This document shows positions 9,348-18,771 of a stretch of DNA of 52,212 nt, piece after piece; within the stretch, counting starts at the first letter, position 1; every line of letters starts with the position of its first letter. The notes below the pieces were generated by a model that was given only the letters and a program-made list of their open reading frames with translations, was not told where the DNA came from and ran no database searches. The position numbers and the translations under genes are program-made. Origin of the DNA: Actinomycetes bacterium (GTDB lineage Bacteria > Actinomycetota > Acidimicrobiia > Acidimicrobiales > RAAP-2); NCBI GenBank assembly GCA_021791635.1, contig JAJYWF010000004.1, forward strand, positions 1 through 52,212, given 5' to 3'.

Positions 9348-9543
9348 GGTGCCACCGTAGCCATCGCGATGCACCGGCACGGTGTACCTGGTCCCGCCTG
9401 GAGAAGGTCCGCAGGGCGACGTGAACGAGCGTTCGTGTGGGTTTTCCCGCTCCGCACGGACGCTACTGTCGACGTGTTCCACCCGCGGCGCCCTTCTACG
9501 TCGGACGCCGCATCGTACTATCACTGATCCACCGGAGGTCCCC

Positions 9544-10953
9544 TTGCCGTTCGATGTCGCACGCGCCCTCGAGGAACGCCGTGGCGAGAACTTCCAACTC
9601 CACGCCGACTTGTTGAACCCCCAATTGGCACGGGTGCTCAAGACCATCGGGTTCGATCGCTTCTACGAACGCGGCGAGGGCTGCTACCTGTACGACGATC
9701 GGGGCGATCGCTACCTGGACCTGCTCTCGGGGTTCGGGGTGTACGCCCTGGGTCGGAGCCATCCGGCCCTGAAGCAGGCCCTCCACCAGGCCATCGAGAT
9801 GGACCTGCCCAATATGGTCCAGATGGACTGCGCCCTCCTCCCCGGTCTGCTGGCCGAGCAACTGGTCGCTCGGGTCCACCCGGGGATACGGCGCGTGTTC
9901 TTCTGCAACTCGGGTGCCGAAGCCGTCGAGTCGGCCGTGAAGTTCTCCCGGCGGTCCACCGGGCGACAGCGCGTCGTCTACTGCGACCACGCGTTCCACG
10001 GGCTCACGACCGGAGCGCTGGCCCTGAACGGTGGTCCCGACTTCCGCCAGGGGTTCGGCCCGCTCCTCCCCGGCACCTCCCAGGTGCCGTTCGGTGACAT
10101 CGACCGGCTGGCCGCGGAGCTTCGACGAGGGGATGTGGCGGCTTTCGTCGCCGAGCCCATTCAGGGCAAAGGTGTGAACATGGCCCCCGACGGGTACTGG
10201 CCCGCGGTGGCCGAGCTGTGTCGCCGTCACGGGACGTTGTTCGTCGCCGACGAGGTCCAAGTCGGTATGGGGCGCACGGGCAAGTTCTTCGCCCACCAGC
10301 ACTGGGGAGTCGAGCCTGACATCATCACCGTCTCCAAAGCGCTCTCGGGCGGGTACGTGCCGGTGGGAGCGGTCCTCTGCACCGAACGGGCGTTCATGCC
10401 GACGTACAGCTCCCTCGAGCGGGCCATGGTGCACTCCACCACGTTCGGTCGCAACCAGTTGGCCATGGTGGCCGGATTGGCCACCCTCCAGGCGTTCGAC
10501 GAGGAAGGGATCGTCGAGTCGGTCCGCCGCGACGGCGACGAGCTCGAACGCCGCCTCGCTCCCCTGGTCGACCGTTACGAGATGCTCCACGCCATAAGGG
10601 GCCAGGGCTTCATCGTCGGCCTGGTGTTCGGTCGGCCCACGTCCCGCCGCCTCCGAATGCGCTGGAACGCCATCGAGGCCATGCGAACGGCCCTGTTCTC
10701 CCAGATGGTGGTCGTGCCGCTCTTCCATCGCCACCGGATCCTGACCCAAGTGGCCGCCGACAACATGAACGTGGTGAAGCTCCTCCCCCCGCTCATCGCC
10801 GGAGAAGAAGAGATCTCGTACTTCGTCGATGCCCTCGACGACGTCCTCGCCGACGCTCACCACGGCTCTGGCCTCTTCTTCGAATTCGGTCGGACCATGG
10901 CCAGGAGCTCGCTCCGGCGTGGTGCGCCCAGACCGGTGGGAGCGCCCCGATGA
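9544..10953 (+). CDS. class-III PLP-dependent aminotransferase
   Basis: A 469-residue fold-type I aminotransferase of the acetylornithine/ornithine aminotransferase superfamily. The PLP lysine is Lys265 in VSKALSGG, the pyridoxal-N-contacting Asp236 lies in VADEVQVG, and the phosphate-binding CNSGAEAVE is at 121-129. A TTG at 9544 with GGAGG five bases upstream is a good start. The C-terminus extends past the usual fold as a basic tail. The stop overlaps the next gene's ATG by four bases (ATGA), so the two products probably act in one pathway. The partner is HpnA-like, so an aminohopanoid role is one possibility; the substrate cannot be determined from the sequence. Confidence 0.85.
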   Translation: MPFDVARALEERRGENFQLHADLLNPQLARVLKTIGFDRFYERGEGCYLYDDRGDRYLDLLSGFGVYALGRSHPALKQALHQAIEMDLPNMVQMDCALLPGLLAEQLVARVHPGIRRVFFCNSGAEAVESAVKFSRRSTGRQRVVYCDHAFHGLTTGALALNGGPDFRQGFGPLLPGTSQVPFGDIDRLAAELRRGDVAAFVAEPIQGKGVNMAPDGYWPAVAELCRRHGTLFVADEVQVGMGRTGKFFAHQHWGVEPDIITVSKALSGGYVPVGAVLCTERAFMPTYSSLERAMVHSTTFGRNQLAMVAGLATLQAFDEEGIVESVRRDGDELERRLAPLVDRYEMLHAIRGQGFIVGLVFGRPTSRRLRMRWNAIEAMRTALFSQMVVVPLFHRHRILTQVAADNMNVVKLLPPLIAGEEEISYFVDALDDVLADAHHGSGLFFEFGRTMARSSLRRGAPRPVGAPR

Positions 10954-12029
10954 CTCACGACGGCGACGCGGGACGGTGCTCTGTTCGGCCGGGCGACCCG
11001 GTGGCGATCACCGGAGCGGCGGGCTTCATCGGCTCGGCCATCACCCGACGCCTGCTGGATCGGGGTGCGGTCGTGACCGCGCTGATCGAGCCTGGCGGCG
11101 ACACGCGGAACCTCGACGGGCTGGAAGTCGAGCGTCGCACCGTCGACGTTCGGGACCGCCACGCCGTCGTGGACGCGCTCGACGGGCAGCGCTTCGTGTT
11201 CCACACCGCGGCGCTCTACAGCTTCTGGTCTCGTGACCCCAGCGTGTTCTCCCAAGTGAACGTCGAGGGAACGCGCAACGTCCTGGAGGCGGCCGATCAG
11301 TCGGGATGCGAGCGGGTGATCTACACCAGCACCGTCGGCACGGTGGGCCTCCATCACACCGGATCGGGAGCTCCGGCCGACGAGAACTGCTACGCCGATA
11401 TCGCCCACCTGTTCGGCCACTACAAGCGGACTAAGTACGTCGCCGAGCACGAGGTCCTGCGCGCCGCCGCCCAGGGGGCCCCGGTGGTGCTGGTCCTGCC
11501 CACGTTCCCCCTCGGTCCCCGAGACACCCGCCCTACCCCCACCGGCCAACTGGTCCTGGACTTCCTCAACGGCAAGATCCCCGGTTTCGTCGACACGTCC
11601 TTGAACGTCGCCCACGTCGACGACCTGGCCGAGGCCCACATCCTGGCTGCCGAGCGGGGACGGACCGGGCGGAGCTACATCGCCGGTGGGGAGAACATGG
11701 CGATGGCCGAGTTGTTGGCGACGTTGGCCGCCGTGACCGGGCTGCCGGCGCCGACGCGCCGGTTCCCCAGGGCACTGGCCCTCCTGGCCGGCGCAGTCTC
11801 CGAATCCTTCCAAGGACGGCTGCTCAGGCGGCAGCCGTTCGTCTCGATGGAAGCGGCCCGCATGTCGACCACGAGCATGATCTTCGACGACTCACGGGCC
11901 CGGTCTGAGATCGGCTACTCGTCGCGTCCGGCGATCGAAGCCATCACCGACTCGGCCCGCTGGTTCGTGGACCACGGCTACGTAAGGCCGGCCCGCCGGT
12001 CCCGCATCAGCTGGCCCACGCCGACCTGA
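10950..12029 (+). CDS. HpnA-like NAD(P)-dependent epimerase/dehydrogenase
   Basis: An extended short-chain dehydrogenase of 359 residues. The nucleotide-binding motif is TGAAGFIG (21-28) and the catalytic pair is Tyr158/Lys162 in GHYKRTKYVAE. Segments such as NVEGTRNVLEAA, RPTPTGQLVLDF, NVAHVDDLAEAH and YIAGGEN closely resemble the hopanoid-associated sugar epimerase HpnA family. Proteins of this family act on sugars or on sugar-derived side chains, and several annotated members are simply dihydroflavonol-reductase-like. It is translationally coupled to the aminotransferase. No squalene-hopene cyclase is visible in the window, so a hopanoid role is only a hypothesis. Confidence 0.78.
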   Translation: MTHDGDAGRCSVRPGDPVAITGAAGFIGSAITRRLLDRGAVVTALIEPGGDTRNLDGLEVERRTVDVRDRHAVVDALDGQRFVFHTAALYSFWSRDPSVFSQVNVEGTRNVLEAADQSGCERVIYTSTVGTVGLHHTGSGAPADENCYADIAHLFGHYKRTKYVAEHEVLRAAAQGAPVVLVLPTFPLGPRDTRPTPTGQLVLDFLNGKIPGFVDTSLNVAHVDDLAEAHILAAERGRTGRSYIAGGENMAMAELLATLAAVTGLPAPTRRFPRALALLAGAVSESFQGRLLRRQPFVSMEAARMSTTSMIFDDSRARSEIGYSSRPAIEAITDSARWFVDHGYVRPARRSRISWPTPT

Positions 12030-12068
12030 ACCCTCCGAGCGGGGTCTCCGGGGCCGTGTCCGGGGCCG

Positions 12069-14120
12069 TCAGCCTGAGCGGAGCCCGGTCGCCGTCTTCT
12101 CGACGCAGGCGGGGACGGCGCCCGGCCCTCGGTGGCGAAGCTCGGCCCGTGACGTGCAGGCGGCGATGGCCGACGCCGGCACATCGAGGGCCGCACCCGC
12201 CAGGAGCCGACCCGACCACACCCAGGCGTGGTGGGTGTACACCGGTCGGCGGCCCAGCACGTCGGTCATGAACCCGGCGGCGAACCGGGAGTCGCCGCCG
12301 GCCACGACGAGGGGTTGACCCGAAAGTGTGGGGACGACCACTGTCGTCACCCCCCAGGCGGCCAGGGCCTGGCGCACGGCCGCCAGCGCCCCTGGGGTGG
12401 CCACCGGCGCCGACTGGTCGCCGACCCCCACGTCGTCCAGGACCGCCAGCGCGGCGCGCTCCCTCCCGGTCCTCGATGGCGTGCTCTCGGGGCCGCCGCC
12501 GCTGACCTGGGAGAACGCCATGCCGGTGACTGCCTGCCAGGCCAGGGCCGACTGCACTCCCGAAGACGGGGCCGGGGAGGACAGGAGCACCTGCCCGGGG
12601 TGGGGCGCCCGGGAGTTGGCCGGGTACCACTCCGGCACCATCACCGGGTGCACGGTGAAAGGCAGGACCGGTGCCAGGACGGCGACGATCGGTCCGAGAG
12701 CCACCGACGCCACCACCAGGGCCGCCAGCACCGGAGCCGCAGCCGGGACCCGCCGGCGTCGGCGACCGGGTGCCCGGTCGTCCGCGGGGTCGGCGCGCCA
12801 GAGGCGCCGGCGGTCCCACAGGGGGCTCCACCGGACCCGGTCCACGATCACCGCCAGCATGACCGATGCGGCCAGCAAGGCCACGGCGGTGAAGTGCTGC
12901 TGGACCACGTCGTAGAGGAGCGGGATCCGGTAGAACAGGTGCCACGGAGACCACCGGTACTTCGTGACCGACAGGGCCAGCAGGGTCGTCGCGACGGCCA
13001 TGACCCCGAAGAACCACAGCCGCCGGTCCCGTCGCCAGATCACGACGCCGGCAGCCAGGACCGCCACCATCCCCCAGCCCACGAAGTTCGAAAGTGGCAA
13101 TGCCGGTCCCAAGTAACCCCCCAAGATGGCGAATATGGATCGGGCATCGACCGACGAATGGACCAGGGATTGGAGGACATTCCCACCGATCTTGGGAATG
13201 GTCGGCCACACCGGGCCGCTCAGGTGGGCCGGACCGGCCAGGGCGTACCACGCCGGGTAACCCAGGAGCACCAGGCTCACGGTCCCCCCGGCCACGATCC
13301 CGGGTCCGGCCCGACGGGCCCGGGTGGCGAGCTGAGCCCGGTCGACGACCCACCCGTAGGCCGCCAGCACCAGCACCCCCACGACGACCGAGATGGCCAG
13401 GACCACGAGCATCTCGGTGCTGACGAAGAACTCGACGGCCACGAGCAGTCCGAGGGCCGCCCCGGTGGCGACCGGTCGCCACCGCTGGCGCACCAGGAGC
13501 TCGTCCAGGCACCCGACCGCCAGGGGGAAGACGGCGAGCGCCGCCACCATGAGGTGGGCGTAGGAAAGGTTCCCCAGGACGAAGGGGGAGAACCCGAACA
13601 GCAGACCGCCCAGGAAGGCGGCCGGGGCCCAGCGCACCCAGCGCCGGAGCAGCCAGAACGCGGCCAGGGCGTTGAACACCGGGACGAGGGTGAGGGCCAC
13701 GTTCAGGCTCGCCACCGGTCCGAATAGCCACGTCACCGGGGCCAGGGGCACCCCGATGGCCAGGACGCTGGTGTTGGCCAGCAGGTTGATCCCGGTGGGA
13801 TGGAACATGGCCCTCGAGAAGAACAGGCTGTGACCGTGGGCGATGGCGTAGGCCGGCCACTCGATGAACCACAAGAACAGCGCCGGATCTCCGCAGCCGC
13901 AGATGGTCGTGGCCGAGGGGTGCGACGTCCATACGTGCCACCACAGGACTACCGCCAGGACGAGGTAGGCCGTCCCGCTCAACAGGTAGGCGGCCGCGGC
14001 GGGGTGCCGCGCGACCCAGGGTCCCGATGAAGCCGCCGCGGCGGGTGCGCGACCGTCGGGGTCCGGTCTTGGTGCCTCCACCGTGGTGGTCGCCGTGGGA
14101 GCGCCGCCCACCCCGGTCAT
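12069..14120 (-). CDS. polytopic membrane protein, GT-C glycosyltransferase-like
   Basis: A 683-residue integral membrane protein with about a dozen hydrophobic helices and a C-terminal soluble domain of roughly 200 residues. The first extracytoplasmic loop holds CGCGDPALFLWFIEWPAY, placing acidic residues where GT-C enzymes keep catalytic Asp/Glu, followed by FHPTGINLLANTS, a motif I associate with uncharacterised actinobacterial membrane glycosyltransferases. Its acceptor and donor are unknown. The ATG at 14120 overlaps the TGA of the upstream flavoprotein gene by one base; an alternative ATG at 14141 would lie inside that gene. The coupling suggests a shared pathway. Confidence 0.65.
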   Translation of the reverse strand: MTGVGGAPTATTTVEAPRPDPDGRAPAAAASSGPWVARHPAAAAYLLSGTAYLVLAVVLWWHVWTSHPSATTICGCGDPALFLWFIEWPAYAIAHGHSLFFSRAMFHPTGINLLANTSVLAIGVPLAPVTWLFGPVASLNVALTLVPVFNALAAFWLLRRWVRWAPAAFLGGLLFGFSPFVLGNLSYAHLMVAALAVFPLAVGCLDELLVRQRWRPVATGAALGLLVAVEFFVSTEMLVVLAISVVVGVLVLAAYGWVVDRAQLATRARRAGPGIVAGGTVSLVLLGYPAWYALAGPAHLSGPVWPTIPKIGGNVLQSLVHSSVDARSIFAILGGYLGPALPLSNFVGWGMVAVLAAGVVIWRRDRRLWFFGVMAVATTLLALSVTKYRWSPWHLFYRIPLLYDVVQQHFTAVALLAASVMLAVIVDRVRWSPLWDRRRLWRADPADDRAPGRRRRRVPAAAPVLAALVVASVALGPIVAVLAPVLPFTVHPVMVPEWYPANSRAPHPGQVLLSSPAPSSGVQSALAWQAVTGMAFSQVSGGGPESTPSRTGRERAALAVLDDVGVGDQSAPVATPGALAAVRQALAAWGVTTVVVPTLSGQPLVVAGGDSRFAAGFMTDVLGRRPVYTHHAWVWSGRLLAGAALDVPASAIAACTSRAELRHRGPGAVPACVEKTATGLRSG

Positions 14121-15685
14121 CAACCCACGGGGGCCCGCCACGGCAGGACCGGTGCGTCACGGCCCGTGCCGCCGCTATGTCCCCGAGGTCCGTGACCGCC
14201 TTGCTCGTGGTACTCCTCCTCGACGTTCACCGCCCAGATGTCATGGGAGGCGCCCAGGATGTTCTCCACCGTCAGCAGGGCCGTGTACATCGAGTGGTCC
14301 TGATTGTTGTACTTGTGCATCCCGTTCCGTCCGACCAGGTGGATATTCGGTGCCACGGTCTCCAGATACTTCACTACGGTCGCCACGTTGGCCTGGTAGG
14401 TGTGGTCGTAGTGCGGGTAGGCCTTGGGGATCCTGGTCACGTAGCCGGCCTCCACGTCCCCCGCATCGGCGAGACCGAGGGTGACCAACTCTGCCGTGGC
14501 TTGGCGCACCAGGACGTCATCGGGGCTGTTCCAGAGCCGATCCCCTTCGAAGACGAAGTACTCGAGACCGAGACAGGTCTTCCCTTCCTTCACCATGTAC
14601 GGCGACCACGCGCCGAAATTCTGGATTCGGCCGACCTGCACCTCCTTGGCGTGGATGTAGATCCAATTGTCGGGGAACCCCTTTGTGGCCGGGACGATGA
14701 GCGCCACGGTGAGGAAGTCACGGTAGTGCAGCCCGGCACCGGCCTCGAGAACCTCGGGTGGAGCCGCCGGCTCGAGCATGGTTACCAGTGTCCTCATGGG
14801 TGCCGACGAGATCACGTGGCTCGCCGCCACCCGGTGCGTCTTCCCGTCGTCGTCGCGGTAGGTGACCGCCACGGCCCGACCATCACGGACGTGGATCTCC
14901 TCGACCGGCGATCCGGTCAGGACCACTCCCCCACCGGCTTCGACCAGGTCCCGGCACTTCTCCCACATCATCCCCGGTCCCAGACGGGGGTAGTGGAACT
15001 CCTCGATCAGGCTGGTGATCTCCTTCTGGTTCCGCCTGGGCGTGATGGCGTTCACCACCGCCTTGCCGAGGTCCAGGTTCTTCACCCGCTGCGCCGCCCA
15101 GTCGGCCGGCATCTCGCTCACCGGCACCCCCCAGACCTTCTCGGTGTAGGTGCGGAAGAAGGTCCGGTAGAGCCGCCACCCGAACCGGGCCACCAGCCAC
15201 CCCTCGTAGTTGGTCTGGTCCCGGGGAGGGTGGACCCGGGCCCACAGGTACGAGAGCCCGCAGAGCAGCGACTCCCCGAGACCGAGGTTCGCCAGCGCGT
15301 TCCCGGCCCTCAAGGGATAGTCGTAGAACTTCCCCTGGTAGTAGATCCGGCTCATACGGGGTCGCAGGAGCATGTCCCCCGGTGGCAGGATCTCCTGCCA
15401 GAGCTCCTCGACCGCCGGCACCTTCGTGAAGAACCGGTGGCCCCCGAGATCGAATCGCCACCCGTCTCGCTCGACGGTCCGGCTGATCCCACCTACCACC
15501 GGGTCGGACTCGAGCACCAACGGTGAGCGACCGGCTTTGACCAGCTGGTACGCGGCGGTCAGGCCGGCCGGTCCGGCGCCGATGACGACGACCCGATCCC
15601 GGGCGCCCTCTCTCTCTTCCCGCTCCTGGCGGCCACGGGGATCACCCTGGACCGAGTTGGCGGCGTCTGGCGTCCTCGTGGCCAT
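14120..15685 (-). CDS. FAD-dependent oxidoreductase, UDP-galactopyranose mutase/protoporphyrinogen oxidase-like
   Basis: A 521-residue flavoprotein. The FAD-binding Rossmann motif is GAGPAG at residues 36-41, followed by VLESDPVVGGIS and the FDLGGHRFF segment seen in UDP-galactopyranose mutase-like and phytoene-desaturase-like flavoproteins. C-terminal markers are YPHYDHTYQ and HKYNNQDHSMYTA. Proteins of this group are common in polysaccharide clusters and are probably involved in sugar isomerisation or oxidation. The ATG at 15685 is preceded by GGAAGGTAAGG, a clear ribosome-binding site, and is preferred over the longer frame from 15751. It is coupled to the downstream membrane protein. Confidence 0.75.
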   Translation of the reverse strand: MATRTPDAANSVQGDPRGRQEREEREGARDRVVVIGAGPAGLTAAYQLVKAGRSPLVLESDPVVGGISRTVERDGWRFDLGGHRFFTKVPAVEELWQEILPPGDMLLRPRMSRIYYQGKFYDYPLRAGNALANLGLGESLLCGLSYLWARVHPPRDQTNYEGWLVARFGWRLYRTFFRTYTEKVWGVPVSEMPADWAAQRVKNLDLGKAVVNAITPRRNQKEITSLIEEFHYPRLGPGMMWEKCRDLVEAGGGVVLTGSPVEEIHVRDGRAVAVTYRDDDGKTHRVAASHVISSAPMRTLVTMLEPAAPPEVLEAGAGLHYRDFLTVALIVPATKGFPDNWIYIHAKEVQVGRIQNFGAWSPYMVKEGKTCLGLEYFVFEGDRLWNSPDDVLVRQATAELVTLGLADAGDVEAGYVTRIPKAYPHYDHTYQANVATVVKYLETVAPNIHLVGRNGMHKYNNQDHSMYTALLTVENILGASHDIWAVNVEEEYHEQGGHGPRGHSGGTGRDAPVLPWRAPVG

Positions 15686-15808
15686 CCTTACCTTCCGTTC
15701 GCTGCCCAGAGGATAGTGGGAGGCGTACTGGGGGCTGAGCCATAGCGGCACTGTGCGCTCGGCCGGGGTGCCCCGGTTGGGCGCACAGTCGCCCCGACGA
15801 CGCTCGCG

Positions 15809-17707
15809 TCACGCGCCGGACGCGGACGACGTTCGTCTCGGCCCACCTGTCGACGCGCCAGTCGACACGCCCGACGACGGTGTGGCCGCAGACCTGGGGG
15901 GGATGAACTGGATGAGGCTCATCGGCTCGTAGTATGTCGCCGGAGCTGTCGTCACCCAGGCGCGCTCGGAGTACCCGAGGCCCGCGCCCAGATCGCCGGC
16001 CAGCGCCTGGCAGTCGTTCCCGAACCCCTGGTACCCCGGCGCCCAGACCAGCCAGACGTCGTGGGCCGTCCCCGCCACCCGCTCCACGGCGTTGGCGAAG
16101 GCAGCGGGATCAGAAGCCCTCACTACCTTCTCGTATGTCACCCAGTCCACGAAGGCCGGTCCGATCCCGCGTGGGTACGTCTCCATGACGAACCGACCGT
16201 TCCGTCCCGATCGGTCCGTCTGTGTCGACTGGAAGTAGCGGTACACCGACGGGCCGAGCTGATCGGGGCAGAACACCACGATGTCGCCGCGGCGCGCCCT
16301 AGCCGACAGGACCCGAGCGACCTGCGGCGCCTGCGTTCTCTGCGTCCATACATTCTCGATCCCAACGGCCAGGCCGGCGACCGCCACCACGCCCACCACG
16401 ACGACGCGGACGGTGGGGTCCCCGAGGGTGAGCACCCCCAGCATCACCAGGAGGAGAAGGAGGACGAAGACCACCGACGCATAACGCGGGGAGAAGGCGC
16501 TCCCTGAGATGATGCCGCCTGCGGCCGCGGCCAGGAGGGTCGCAAAGGCGACGAAGCCGAAGGTCCGTCCGGGCTCGCGGGTCCGGACGTCGACCGCCAC
16601 CTCCCAACGGCTCTTGGCCACACCGAAGATCCCCAGGGCGGCCAGGACGAAGTAACCGATGGCCAGGACAATCCCCTGGTTCGAGCCCGAGCGCGACAAC
16701 GTGGCCTGGTTCGCGGTGAACCCGGAGATGGCGTCTACCACCGCGGCGAAGTTCGCCGGTCTGGCCCACGGGGTCCCGGTATGGCGCGCCTGGTAGATGA
16801 ACGTCGGCACCCACGGGAGAAAGAGGAGCGCGCTCCCGACCAGGGCCCCGAGCATCCAGCGGGCTGGTCGGCGCCGAGCCCCAGGACCCCGCCAGGCCTG
16901 CCACAGGAGCCAGAGTCCGAAGGAGCCCAGTAGATAGAGGGCCCAGTACTGGGTGTAGAGGAGCGCGGCGCCGATCACCGCCACGAGGACCACTTCGGCG
17001 GGCCTTGGTCGTTCGAGGACCCGGAGCACCACCAGGACGCCGCACGCGCACAGGAGCATGACCAGGGCGTACATCCGGGCCTCGGTGGCGTAGTACACGG
17101 CGAAAGGGGCACTGGCCAGCAGCGTGACCACCACCCATCCGGCGGTGGAACCTCCTGTCCGGCCGCCCGGCCTCCTCGGGAGCAGGCGCCCTATCCGGCG
17201 CCCGACCAACCACCCGACCGGCAGCGTCGCCACTGAGGTCACGCCGGCCAGTGAGCGGACGGCCACGTCCGATTCGCCGAAGATCTCCATCCAGTAGTGG
17301 AGCAGCACGTAGTAGAGGGGGGGTGCGCCGTCGCGCTTCAGGTACGACGGGATGAGGTGCACCGGGAGCCGGGCGATGTCCACCGTGAGCGCCTCGTCCA
17401 GCCAGAGTGCCGACCGGGTCCAGAAACGCAGCACCAGACCTGCCACCACCACCGCTGCCACGGCGATCTGCACTGCTCGTCTCGTGGACACCGACAGTTC
17501 CGAGCGGGTCTCCGGCCCGCGGGCGGACGGCGTGCTCTCGCCCGGCACCTGTGCCCGATCCGCACCGATGTCCGGCTCCGCCGCCTTCCCTCCGCCCCCT
17601 ACGGCGCGCTCGCTATCCACTTCCCGGCCCGCCCATGCCCACGCATGGTAGGCGGCCCCACCTGCCAGCCTGGGGCGCGTCGGGCGAGCGCTCTGCGACC
17701 TGTCCAT
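15809..17707 (-). CDS. GT39-like membrane mannosyl/glycosyltransferase
   Basis: A 632-residue membrane protein with a disordered 75-residue N-terminus, about ten transmembrane helices and a C-terminal extracytoplasmic domain. LWLDEALT (Asp104-Glu105) is the DE motif of the first loop in PMT/GT39 and ArnT-like GT-C enzymes, and GAPPLYYVLLHYWMEIFG and VRSLAGV follow as in that family. It probably transfers a sugar from a polyprenyl-phosphate donor on the outer face of the membrane. The C-terminal domain has YPRGIGPAFVDWV and VWLVWAPGYQG, which I do not recognise. The start at 17707 lacks a strong ribosome-binding site, and an internal start is possible. Same strand as the flavoprotein operon, with a 123-base gap. 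Confidence 0.72.
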   Translation of the reverse strand: MDRSQSARPTRPRLAGGAAYHAWAWAGREVDSERAVGGGGKAAEPDIGADRAQVPGESTPSARGPETRSELSVSTRRAVQIAVAAVVVAGLVLRFWTRSALWLDEALTVDIARLPVHLIPSYLKRDGAPPLYYVLLHYWMEIFGESDVAVRSLAGVTSVATLPVGWLVGRRIGRLLPRRPGGRTGGSTAGWVVVTLLASAPFAVYYATEARMYALVMLLCACGVLVVLRVLERPRPAEVVLVAVIGAALLYTQYWALYLLGSFGLWLLWQAWRGPGARRRPARWMLGALVGSALLFLPWVPTFIYQARHTGTPWARPANFAAVVDAISGFTANQATLSRSGSNQGIVLAIGYFVLAALGIFGVAKSRWEVAVDVRTREPGRTFGFVAFATLLAAAAGGIISGSAFSPRYASVVFVLLLLLVMLGVLTLGDPTVRVVVVGVVAVAGLAVGIENVWTQRTQAPQVARVLSARARRGDIVVFCPDQLGPSVYRYFQSTQTDRSGRNGRFVMETYPRGIGPAFVDWVTYEKVVRASDPAAFANAVERVAGTAHDVWLVWAPGYQGFGNDCQALAGDLGAGLGYSERAWVTTAPATYYEPMSLIQFIPPRSAATPSSGVSTGASTGGPRRTSSASGA

Positions 17708-17823
17708 CTACGGGTCCGGTGAAGGACATAGGATGACGCCGGCCATCGAGGGGTGCTGGTGCTCGATGGTGGAACGATGGACGAATTCGTAGGCACCCGA
17801 TCGACCGGGGGGAGGGAGAGCTG

Positions 17824-18771
17824 GTGGCGAAGTACCTGGCCAAGCGGGCCGCTGCCTTCGTGGTCATCATCTTCTTCGTGTCGCTGGGCACCTTCTTCCT
17901 GGTTCACCTGCTCCCAGGCAACCCGGCGCTCACCATCCTCGGGCCGAACGCCAACGCCCACAACATCGCCCTCATCGACAAGCAGCTCGGCCTGAACCGC
18001 CCTTTGTGGACCCAGTACTTCATCTGGCTGGGCAACGTGCTGCACGGCAACCTCGGGCAGTCATTCGTCACCCGTGAGTCGGTCGTGAGCACCATCGCCC
18101 ACGCCTTCCCCATCGACTTGGAGCTGGTGGTGATCTCCCAGATCATCGCGTTCGCCGTGGCCGTCCCACTGGCCCTGACCGCCGTGCGCAAGCCCAACGG
18201 CAGGTTCGACCGGTACTCGACTGCCGGCACCTTCGCCATGCTCGCCATGCCGCCGTTCATCGTCGCGCCGGTCTTGGTCCTGCTCTTCGCCGTCAACACG
18301 CACATCTTCCCCGGCCCGGCCTCCTACGTGCCCTTGGCGCAGAACTTCTGGTCCAACATCCACACCATGATCCTGCCGGCGCTCGTCCTGGCTCTCGGCT
18401 CGATCGTCATCTACTACCGCCTGCTCCGGAACGACCTCATCAGCACCCTCCAGGAAGACTTCATCCTGATGGCCAGGTCCAAGGGCCTGTCCGATCGGCG
18501 GATCCTGCTCCGGCATGCGCTCCGACCGTCCTCCATCTCCCTGCTTGCATCGGCAGGGATCAACATCGGGAGCCTCATCGCCGGGGCGTTCGTGGTCGAG
18601 TACCTCCTCCAGCTCCCCGGTCTGGGCTACGCCCTCGTGAACAGCATCAACCAAGACGACTACGTGACGGTCCAGGGGATAGTCCTCGTGGTGGCCGTGG
18701 CTGTGGTCCTGATCAACTTCTTGGTGGACTTCCTGTTCACCATCGTCGACCCGAGGATCTCCCGTGACTGA
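17824..18771 (+). CDS. ABC transporter permease, dipeptide/oligopeptide family (DppB-like)
   Basis: Transmembrane subunit of a peptide/nickel-type importer, 315 residues. The N-terminus MAKYLAKRAAAFVVIIFFVSLGTFFLVHLLPGNP matches the family's first helix and PG motif, and the cytoplasmic EAA-type loop LMARSKGLSDRRILLRHALRP lies near residues 216-236. The GTG at 17824 has a strong GGGAGGGAG ribosome-binding site. It is the first gene of a four-gene operon whose members overlap by 4-8 bases. It is divergent from the GT39-like gene. Homologues carry dipeptides, oligopeptides or nickel; specificity cannot be inferred without the missing binding protein. Confidence 0.92.
   Translation: MAKYLAKRAAAFVVIIFFVSLGTFFLVHLLPGNPALTILGPNANAHNIALIDKQLGLNRPLWTQYFIWLGNVLHGNLGQSFVTRESVVSTIAHAFPIDLELVVISQIIAFAVAVPLALTAVRKPNGRFDRYSTAGTFAMLAMPPFIVAPVLVLLFAVNTHIFPGPASYVPLAQNFWSNIHTMILPALVLALGSIVIYYRLLRNDLISTLQEDFILMARSKGLSDRRILLRHALRPSSISLLASAGINIGSLIAGAFVVEYLLQLPGLGYALVNSINQDDYVTVQGIVLVVAVAVVLINFLVDFLFTIVDPRISRD

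Noticed and set aside
12228-13727. Long plus-strand frame opposite the GT-C membrane protein
   Set aside because: Same shadow pattern; no hydrophobic or family signature.
14027-15526. Long plus-strand open frame opposite the flavoprotein
   Set aside because: The minus-strand flavoprotein has clear FAD motifs; the plus-strand frame has His/Pro/Arg-rich content and no domain.
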